64,000 nucleotides of DNA from Limanda limanda. Lineage: Eukaryota; Chordata; Actinopteri; Pleuronectiformes; Pleuronectidae. Positions 55,633-64,000 of the stretch are shown here, one piece after another. The stretch covers positions 23,033,542-23,097,541 of the forward strand of contig NC_083648.1 of assembly GCF_963576545.1 (NCBI RefSeq), given 5' to 3'. Numbering within the stretch: the first letter of the stretch is position 1; each line of letters starts with the position of its first letter. The position numbers and the translations under genes are program-made. The notes beneath the pieces are model-generated. The model was not told the DNA's origin. It saw nothing but the letters and a program-made list of their open reading frames with translations, and searched no databases.

Positions 55633-55840
55633 TATTCAGAATCAGAAGTTTTTTATTGCCAAGTAGGTTTACACCTACCTGTAATTTGCTCTGGTTATTG
55701 GTGCATACAATGAACATAAAAACAAAAAAACACAATAAATACAACACACAAAAGAAAAACAATAAAAAACAATATATAAAATAAAGATATAAAAAGTAAA
55801 GTAAAAAGTGAAATGCAAACAGTAGAACAGTGTCAAATTG
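55633..55840. repeat. Teleost retroposon end (TTTATTGCCAAGTA type)
   Basis: The segment has ATTCAGAATCAGAAGTTTTT, TATTGCCAAGTAGGTTTACA and AATTTGCTCTGGTTATTGGT, then an A-rich stretch with AACACAATAAATACAACACA. This order is a common retroposon 3'-end module in fish genomes, lying here in antisense orientation. Exact borders are not clear in the A-rich part. Confidence 0.5.
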
Positions 55841-58800
55841 CAAGTTGGTCATTAATGCGTTACTTAATGCAATCGTTCTTGGTAAGCTGTATGTAACTAT
55901 GTAACAAGCTGAGTAAGTACTGGCTAAATGGTAAAGTGGCGTACTACATCAGAAATTCAGTTTTTATAGCGGTTCTGAACTGCCACATTGTAAGGAGTGG
56001 AAACCTGACAATTGTAGATTTGTTCTTATAGCCAGCCAGATCAGGTTTTCGGTCAGAAAAATATCCAGAATTTTTAGAGTATGACGTTAGTGAATGTCTA
56101 ATGTCTAACCCTGGCCCCTCCAGTCCTCTTGTGCCGGCAGTATGCACAGCGTAAAGAAGTGCTGCAGGAAATGTGTGAGGGGATGTGGGTTGAAGCGTAG
56201 TGTGCTTTGAATGGTTGACTAGAAAAGCTCAATATAAATTCAGTCCACTAATAGTTTGTATTAGCATGACCGCTGCATCATGCTTTCTGTTTACATTTTA
56301 TTACAATAGTTGTATGTGGTTAATATTAATTCAGTCCCAACTGCACTGAAAGTTCAGTCTGTGGAAAAAAGACACATCACTATGTAGCATCTCTCTATGG
56401 CTGTCAGTAACTGTGTCTGTAATCCAGCAGAATGACAACTCTTCTCTGGACGAATTATCAACTTAACACATTCGATAAATACAGGAAGGTCCATTTTAAG
56501 CTTTTAATGTAAAACAATTTTCATTAATAACCACATAGTTGTTAATCGGCATCTCAATTATTGGATCAAGTAGTTTGTAAAAATGTTTGCATATGTTTAT
56601 TAATCTAAAAGTATGTGTCGCTGCTTTTTTTCTGTGCAAAAATATTGTTTAATGTGACATCCTTTGATTTCATTTTCAGGTAAAAGGATTTTTAAACAAT
56701 TAGACAAACAGGCATTTCTTTTGTAGCACACTGGCACATTAATTATCTTGATTTGTAATTCTGTATTAATCAGATTACGCATTTTAAGGTACTCTGAGTA
56801 CATGCGACAACACATCCATACTGTACATTTTACCTTTCACGAAGCAGAGAGGAACTGAATGGATTTTTTTTTGGTCTGGGAGAATCATTGTAGTTTTATT
56901 GTGAGAAGAACAATAGCTTTTGAATTGTCCTCGGTTTTTCACTGGGGAGACGATTTTGTAGTTTACATCAAAGGTATAAAAGATGTTAGATCTTGCTTTA
57001 CACAAAAAACATCTCTTATAAAATGTAGCAGCGTCTTCTATCGTAGACAGTGATAATAAGTAGAAGAGTAGATTAATGAAAACGCAAACAGATAATAACT
57101 CTCAATCACAAACATACATACACACACGAGTAACCAATAGTGGACTTCTATTTCTCATTTTACACATAATGGTTATCTATTTCTGGTAATTTTATAAAAA
57201 CAAGAATAGAATTTACCTTTTTTCTCATATTATTACTGGAAATGTAATTGCCAAAGGGATCTTGAGCAATGTCTGTCAATGAGGTGATCTCCACATACCG
57301 TAGAGGGAGTGCATGTCTATACCCTTTGTTTCATCCAATAAGTATTTGCTTTCTACAAATATTTATAATAATAATTGAACTTTAGAAAGGTCATCTTTGT
57401 TGGTACAAACAAAAGAAAGCCTGACAATTTAGAATACTAGGTCCTGCAGACAATCTAGTGTGTCCATTAAGAGCAACACACGCACACACACACACACACC
57501 TCCGTGACAGTTATTTCCCACACTTTTATTCAAATAGCCAGCAATTTATTTCCCTCAGTGGAACCCTACAATCTGCAGCCAGTAAAACCCTGCACATCTT
57601 CAGACGATTTCTCAATCATCGCGGGTTGCAGGGGAAGTGAACCTATAATGTTCTCTTGTTTTTTAGCAGCTGCTGTTAAAACATCCTTGAGCTGCCTTCA
57701 ACCACTGACAGGAAACCATGTTTTTCCCGGACGGCCCCCAGCAGCCGACCGAGGAGGCTGCAGCATCGCAGACAGCTCCTAAATGTGTGTAACCGTGCGA
57801 GTGTGAAGCAGAACATTGTTTAAAAGAGCACATGTGTTCTTGAAAGGTTTCCCCCGCAGGTGCAAGCAGCTTGAAAAGAACTTGCTGGATATAATGACTG
57901 ACCCTGCCTCAACCCCCTCTTGTGTTCACCCGAATCTGTTATCCATTTCTGATATCTCGACAGGAGTCAAGAAGTTAGTCCAGCTTCAAACAGCTTTGCT
58001 AAAGGTGTGCTGGCATCCTCTGTATTTGTGTCAGTCAGGGGAGGCCACGTTCGACCTGCAGGATAATACTAAACCACGGTGAGAAGGAAGCATGCGGATT
58101 TTATCCAGCAGACATCAAGTGGCCTATAGGATTCCTGTGGCTTTTTGGCTCCACTGTAAGGTAGACAAAGATTAGTAGGGTTACTGAATAGGGCCGAGGC
58201 TAAAAACAACAATTTTTGTTGAGTAGTGTCATAACTTTTTTGCCACAGATCTGATGTAGTTATGATTTGGATATTTAGTTTTCTTCTATATTAGTTACAT
58301 TACTGACAACAAGCGAGATGGGTTCTCACTTGTGAGAATTCCAGCTTCCTCACAAGGAAGGCAAACGTCAGCGTCCTATGAGGGAGGAACCACTGTCAAC
58401 TGCAGGGAACTCATTGTGTGTTCATGTGGTGGAGGAAAAATAACATTCCATTGAGGAAAAATCACGTGATTGGCGGGAGCAACAACTCGGAAAGTTGAAG
58501 ACTTAATAAATTGTCAAGTTGCACCTTTAAACCAATCAACACAATTTTATAGTCAGCACTAAAAAGTATTTTTTAATGCAAACTCAGATGTTCCACAATT
58601 GTCTTGAAAATTTCCTGTGCAGCTCTCACAAGCGCCTAGCAGCACTTTCTAAATTTACAAATGTTTTAATGCGTTTCAAATGATTTATATGCCTGTCTCA
58701 ACTGATCCTTTTTCTTCACGCTTCGTTTCTATCCAAATATTGGAAAGATTTGTTAAGCTGTTGTTCAAACGCTTCAAACACATCAATACAACATGCCCAT

Positions 58801-61800
58801 GTTTGTTTTTTTCCCTTATTCCAACTTCAAAGTACATGATCAAACCAAAGTCTGAACGATTACTTCCAAACTCGGGAAACTACATTGCGGAAGGCATGAC
58901 AATAGTGAAAGGGGGGAAATATATCATCATTTATGTCAGAACAGAGAGCGTTTGCTCTTTGAAAGTCGAGCAAAGAACGGCTCTGAAGGCTTTTCTCAAC
59001 GGAAGATATGTTTTCGCTCTTCTCCTGACTTGACTTTGTCTAATGTGATAGATGTTGATGGACGATTGGTTCATCCTATCGCCTGTCAGGTATTTCTTTT
59101 TTTTTTAAAGCATCTGCCCTTCTACAATCAGCTTCCAATGTCACCTTTCCAGATGGTTCTGTGTAACAAACCATCTGTCACATCTGGTTGTGGTTGACAG
59201 CCAATGTGTGTCACATTTGGAATGTTTAACGGTTGATATATTCCCGTAGTTGGTAAAGCTGACATGTTTTAACTAGCTGAATATGGTTTGAAACAGAAAA
59301 TGAGAAAATTACAACACCTGGTATCATCTAACACTGTCAACACTTGCACACTATTTAAAAGTTTGTTGAATTCTTTGTCTGAAACAGCTTTCATGAAGAG
59401 GAGGAGAGCTTCTTAATTAATAATTAAAAGCTTGTTGGACTTGTTGGTATGAAATATGTTTTTTAACTTACATTTTTAAAACTTTTGTGGAGACACTTGA
59501 ATATAAATTATGCCATTGACTATTGTTTTTTTAGCAGGCTTTTACTTTACATCCAGCAGCAATACTGAAGGGACAAAATTTGTTTTAATTTCATTTCTGT
59601 TCTTAAATTTCCAGTTAAGTAGTTTACTTTTTAGGCTTGCTTTTCTTTTCTTTTGAAAGGAACCTAAAAAAAGATATAAATCTATCCTCTATTATGAACG
59701 TAGTGTAGGGTTTTTAATTTTGCTTGGTGTTGATGGCTCACCTGGATCTCTCTTGCTCTGCACAAGGCCACTATCAACCACTTCTCCAGATTCTAACCTG
59801 AACCCTAAGTTAATCATGTTTAGTTTAATCATCATTGAGTCTCAGTTGTGTCTCTGAAGTCGATTTTACACTGAAAAACACTGCGTTGGTTCACAAATTG
59901 CGAGAAGAACCTCTCTTCTGTTCGAAGGAGTGTGTTTGTGTGCTTGTCTTTGTCGCTCTGTCTGCGTCTACTTGATATCTATATATCGGTTCTTGTGACA
60001 TCCCTATTTAGAATTGATTTCAGCTTGAAGAAACCCTACCATACAGAAACTTACATAGTCAGTAAACTAACACAGATTCACTAATACGGAGAAATATTAT
60101 CTACAGGCACTAGGTAGATATAGAGATTGTGAAATAAGCTTCTCCGTCAGTGAGGATCATAAATGTTCTTTATATACAGGCTGTCAGGCTCTTTGCATTA
60201 CATCCTGCCCTGCCTGGCACATGTCAGTCAAGCTTCATGTTTGATGTGTCAGCAGGATTCATCTTTTGACATTTTAGGAGGACCACTTGTGTTTGATTGA
60301 CTGAATTAGTTGGTTAATCCCATGCTCATGTCTAATTTGCATAACACAAGTAACATTTGCACCACCATATGTACACATCCGTCAATTCTCAAAAAAGAAC
60401 AGCCATATCCAGCCCGTTAGTGGATTTGTCAAACACAAAGACGTCACGCTGGCTGGTGTCATAGTCACTCAACTTCGCACCTCCTCTGAATAGCAGAGGT
60501 GTGAATGCGATATTTCTAAGTGGGCCCGACAAGTCAAAACACAGAGGAGATATAGGCCTCGCACCAACCGTGAACGAGAAGCAAAATGGTGCTCCTAATT
60601 AGGATTGAACCTCAAGGCTGAGGGTAGGAAACTGAGGCTTCTCTATTTTCACGTTACAATCACCCACAAGAGTCCAATAAGTGCATTCCCTGATAGTATT
60701 TCTTCCCTGACATGTTACGCCTTTGCGGATATTGGCCTCCCAAACAGAAATGCCACCCATTTCTCACTTCCACAATGGCTGTGAGAAGGAACGCCAGCAA
60801 GTATGCGTAAGATGTTCGCTGTAAATCTCAGGCTACGTTTGGATTTGTATGTATGAGTTACGATGTCGGGCTTTACAGAAATACCCTTCAGTTTCACCAA
60901 TGCCAGTCCAATTTTGTAGGTTTTAGTAGCACTAAGTTACAATTCCCACAGCTTAAAAAACCCAGGCGTCCCCTGCAGCAAAGCCTGGCATGGGAGGAAT
61001 TGGTCTGTCATTTGGTCCATTTGTATTCCACTGAAAGCTGGAGCTTAGAGACTCAGGTGTAGAATTTGAATGAGATCTGTTAGTACGCGGTGTCCTGTCT
61101 GCTCATCAGGGGGACTGACACAGCAGAATAGCTGGCAGGGCTGGAAAGGTTATCTCAGCTAAGCATATTTCAATTACACATCCTGGTGGAGAGAGTTTTT
61201 GCTTGAAGAAACATTGCTATTTTCTTGGGTTTCTTTTTGGACTGCTACTTTAGGATATTTGAAGTCCTGCACACAGGCATATAGAGATACACTGCATTGC
61301 ACTCGAAAAACCTTGTTGGACTCATTATGAAAACGTAAAATGGAGAATCAAAATTTACACAGCAGATCCAGACTTCCATACACATATTCAGTTTCTCTGT
61401 TGAAACCTGGTAAAGACTTGATTACCCACAATGCAAATCAGCTGCCAACTTCTAATTTGGATACACAAATATTCTAGGCTAGTAGTGGCTAATGAAACCT
61501 GGAGTTGGTACCCTCAAGCAGATTTGAGCAGTGGGCTTCATAGTTCTTTTAAAAAGGTAAGGTTAGTAAGTTGTCTCTCTTGAAACACTATTTATCTTAT
61601 TTTTTGAAAGCATCTTCAGGTCGCCAATGAAATGATTGGCTGGTGCACCTGTCTGTCACTAACTGACCGGCCTGCCTGCATACTCGCCACTGCACATGAC
61701 CAAAGTCGTCAGTGAGAGATAAACGCAGTTGAAGCAGAGATAATAGCTAGAGGTTAGCGAGTGACTCATGGAACAGTCTGCTTCTAACAGTTGTCAGTCA

Positions 61801-62090
61801 GTGCGCGTTGATATATTTTGGGTCGTAGCTTTGACAAAAGGGCCGATGGAGGGGGGTGGCATGTACCGGTTTATTGTAACTAGGGATGTCCGATATTGAC
61901 TTTTTTCCGATAGCCGATATTCTCCAAATTCTTAATTTCCGATACCGATTTCAACCGATATGGTATACCGATATACATATGCAGGCGTTTTTTCCCCCAG
62001 ACTAATTTTAGGTCCCATCACATTATTTTCTGCCATACATTGTCTATAAAAAAATAAGGAAACTACTTCAACTTATGGAAAAGTTCCATA

Positions 62091-62096
62091 TTTATT
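62091..62096 (-). terminator. Possible polyadenylation signal of hAT transposase
   Basis: TTTATT on the plus strand gives AATAAA on the minus strand, about 700 bases after the transposase stop and about 210 bases inside the element end. It is the only perfect hexamer I noticed between the stop codon and the terminus, but use of the site is inferred only. Confidence 0.35.
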
Positions 62097-62790
62097 AACA
62101 TTTTGTCAACAGATTGGATCATCATACTTTTCCTGAGATCATCCTGACAATGCCCATTACAACTAGGACAAATCTGATTTCTTCACAAATTGTAAAAAAA
62201 CAAAACAACAACATTGTTGTCCTGTACGACTTCATACAGCATTTAAAGTAAACATGTGTAGTGTAGGACAGCCTACTGAAAACAAATTTCTATGAGGTAC
62301 AACAAACAACACTTTTGGAATGAGGTAAAGTGCACACAAAGGAAATAAAAGTGCAAAGATATAGCCTAGAGACAGACTCAGTCCTTAGCCCATTACTTGG
62401 ACTAATACAGTATTTGTCAATTTAAAATATAAACTGGGCTCAATCAGCCCTGCTAAACATGAGCAAAAACACAACCTGTAATATTAATGTGGTGTGCAAT
62501 AAAAACAAGAAAGGCACACAGTTCAGTTCAAACCTTCCAGAGTAGTAAACAAAGTTCTCCTTTTGTCCAGAAAATGATGCTGAAAGATTGATGGGCCATA
62601 TGTAACTGTCCATAACTTGGCTAAAACAATCATTACAAATATAAACCGTTTCTTTCTGCCCTCTCTTTCATAATGAATAACAAAAAATGTGCAAATAAAA
62701 AAGGCACAAAACTAAAAACAGCTTCAGTTGAAAGAAGCAAACATAAATTAGAGTGCAACGACTTAAAGTGCTCTAATTCTCATCCTCGTA

Positions 62791-64000
62791 CTACTGTTTA
62801 AGAGGGAGATTTTTCTGAATGAAAATAAGCATCTCAGCATTGTCGCAATGTATACGATTCCTCTTCTCGTCGATGACATGCGAGACAGCACTGAACAGCC
62901 GTTCGCTGTCTACACTGGTGCAGGGTGCAGTGAGGTACTTGCGTGCTACACGGGCAAGAGCAGGGAAGCGGGCCTGGTTGCTCTTCCAGTAGCTCAAAGG
63001 GCATTCTTTCTTGAGGATGAGGACTTCTCCCAGGTATGTATGCACCTAAAGAAAAAGTAAACACAAAAATAGAATTTTCTATTAACTATTCTTCAAAGCA
63101 CTGACAGACAAATGTTTGTTTTTCTTCATCTAATGTACACTTCAATATGAAGCAGAATGAAAATAGTTTATTATTTACTCACCTGTGAAGCTGTTTCGCC
63201 TGTAGTTGCTTGAGTGATGATATCATTCTCTGCCAGGATTTCTTGGTACATGTCCTGCAGGCTTTCATTTCGGGCCTTCTTAGGTGGTGGGTTCCCGTCC
63301 TCCTGTCTTGGGTTCCCGTCCTCCTGTCTTGGGTTCCTTTCCTCTTGTCTTGGGTCCCCGTCCTCCTGGCTTGGGTCATCTGCACTGGCACCAGCAGTCT
63401 CTTCCTGCTGATCGTTACCACCACCAGCCATTTCATCCACAACACTCAGCAGCATATTCAGTGCTTCCCCCTTCTTGTCTGAGTCAAAATACCGATCTTT
63501 GTAACGAGCATCAACCAAGGTTGCAATGGCATACAGTGGTTCACTTTGAACACCATTAAAGCGATTACAGACAGCTTCGAGTAGAGTACGTTTGGCCGTT
63601 TGCACACCCTTGTCTGACTCATCAACCCTGGCCAGCAGCCGTGTGAGGGACATCACAGCAGGGATGACATCTGCAGCAGTGGCCTCCGCAGAGCTGATGT
63701 CTTTGGTAAGTTGTTCAAATGGTTCCAGGAGGTTGGTCATCTTCTCCAGAATCCCCCACTGAGTTGCATTCAATGTTGCTGGGAGTTCATAATCTGCAGC
63801 ATATGCACTCAATGCTCTCTTCTGCTCCACCAGTCTCTGCATCATATAATAGGTGGAATTCCACCTAGTGGATACATCCTGTTGCAGCTTTTTCACAGGC
63901 ATGTTGAGTTCTTTTTGTATGTCTTCAAAACAACTGCAAGCCAGTGGTGAGTGTTTGAAGTGGCCTATCACACGTCTACCCACAGCCAGAGCATCTGCTA
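62791..64000 (-). CDS. hAT-family transposase, C-terminal part (two exons)
   Basis: This would be the enzyme that excises and inserts the surrounding element. Two exons are seen on the minus strand: one from the window edge (64000) down to 63183, open throughout, and one from 63045 to the stop at 62791. They are separated by a 137-base GT-AG intron (63046-63182) with GTGAGT donor and TTTTTCTTTAG acceptor. The junction is in phase 0 and joins Gln to Val-His-Thr-Tyr. Motifs in order: VGRRVIGHFKHSPLA, STRWNSTYYMMQRL, LYAIATLVDARYKDRYF, then an acidic RQEDGNP repeat region and KKARNESLQDMYQEIL. The last exon holds the hAT dimerisation domain: YWKSNQARFPALARVARKYL, then SVDSERLFSAVSH and DEKRNR. 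The Glu of SERLFS is probably the third catalytic acid, by analogy with Hermes. The BED finger and first two acids would lie outside the window. No stop or shift interrupts it. ZBED-like host genes are an alternative, but the adjacent element end argues for a transposon. Confidence 0.88.
63289..63376. repeat. 21-bp coding minisatellite in the transposase
   Basis: About four copies of a 21-base unit, GGGTTCCCGTCCTCCTGTCT plus T on the plus strand, encode repeated Arg-Gln-Glu-Asp-Gly-Asn-Pro on the minus strand. Because the unit is a multiple of three, copy changes keep the frame. It lies in a low-complexity acidic linker between the catalytic core and the dimerisation domain. Confidence 0.9.

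Larger units (their letters stand above)
53454..61880. other. Intergenic or intronic DNA, one retroposon tail
   Basis: No gene is supported. Contents I recognise are a 13-base tandem repeat at 54770-54804, a retroposon tail near 55633-55840 and a CA run near 57483-57500. Possible acceptor-like sites (for example before 57861) are not followed by any coding pattern I recognise. The rest appears as unique AT-rich DNA. Confidence 0.55.
61881..64000 (-). mobile_element. hAT transposon, 3' part, runs off the window
   Basis: The element end at 61881 reads TAGGGATGTCCGATATTGAC, followed by repeated CCGATA / ACCGATAT motifs (61908-61975). This is the terminal and subterminal structure of a well-known fish hAT group. 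Its transposase lies inside on the minus strand and continues past the window edge, so this is the 3' end of the element. The adjoining eight bases ATTGTAAC (61873-61880) would be the target duplication if the other end shows the same. Little decay is evident in the coding part, which suggests a young copy. Confidence 0.85.

Noticed and set aside
57816..58082. Frame after an acceptor-like CCCCCGCAG site
   Set aside because: The peptide matches no family I know, there is no partner exon, and the frame extends upstream through the supposed acceptor.
63179..63559. Plus-strand Pro/Ser-rich and Leu-rich frames
   Set aside because: They are complements of the 21-base repeat in the minus-strand transposase.

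Overview
The window looks like nuclear DNA of a ray-finned (teleost) fish. Coding sequence is sparse and split into short exons with GT-AG borders and introns of more than 10 kb. CA/GT microsatellites are abundant. The transposon remnants belong to groups common in fish: hAT, PIF/Harbinger-like, L1-Tx1-like, and several dispersed retroposon tails. The sequence alone does not identify the species.

Layout: positions 1-28052 hold three consecutive internal exons of one plus-strand gene of the BRINP family (2427-2608, 14812-14917, 27816-28052). Their splice phases fit one another, and the encoded protein looks most like BRINP2. They encode the distal part of the MACPF domain and the cysteine-rich region that follows it. 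The two introns between them are about 12.2 and 12.9 kb. The 5' exons lie before the window. The large terminal exon that BRINP genes carry is not found downstream, so the next intron is probably longer than 35 kb and fills the rest of the window.

The intronic DNA carries the mobile elements. They are: a decayed antisense L1-Tx1-like reverse transcriptase piece (about 20.5-21.1 kb); a complete 988-bp hAT derivative with an 8-bp target duplication and a ruined BED finger (39828-40815); a 768-bp Harbinger-like MITE with a TTA duplication (43519-44286); a 1225-bp hAT-type element with an 8-bp duplication (52221-53445); and the 3' part of a hAT element with an intact-looking, intron-containing transposase on the minus strand (61881 to the window end).

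The most unusual object is the 1225-bp element. It contains a histone H3 sequence from about residue 6 to the natural stop codon, and that sequence is split by a 476-bp insertion flanked by its own 8-bp duplication. This reads as gene capture by a non-autonomous DNA transposon followed by a nested insertion. Apart from BRINP and the hAT transposase, I found no protein-coding gene, tRNA, rRNA or recognisable small RNA.
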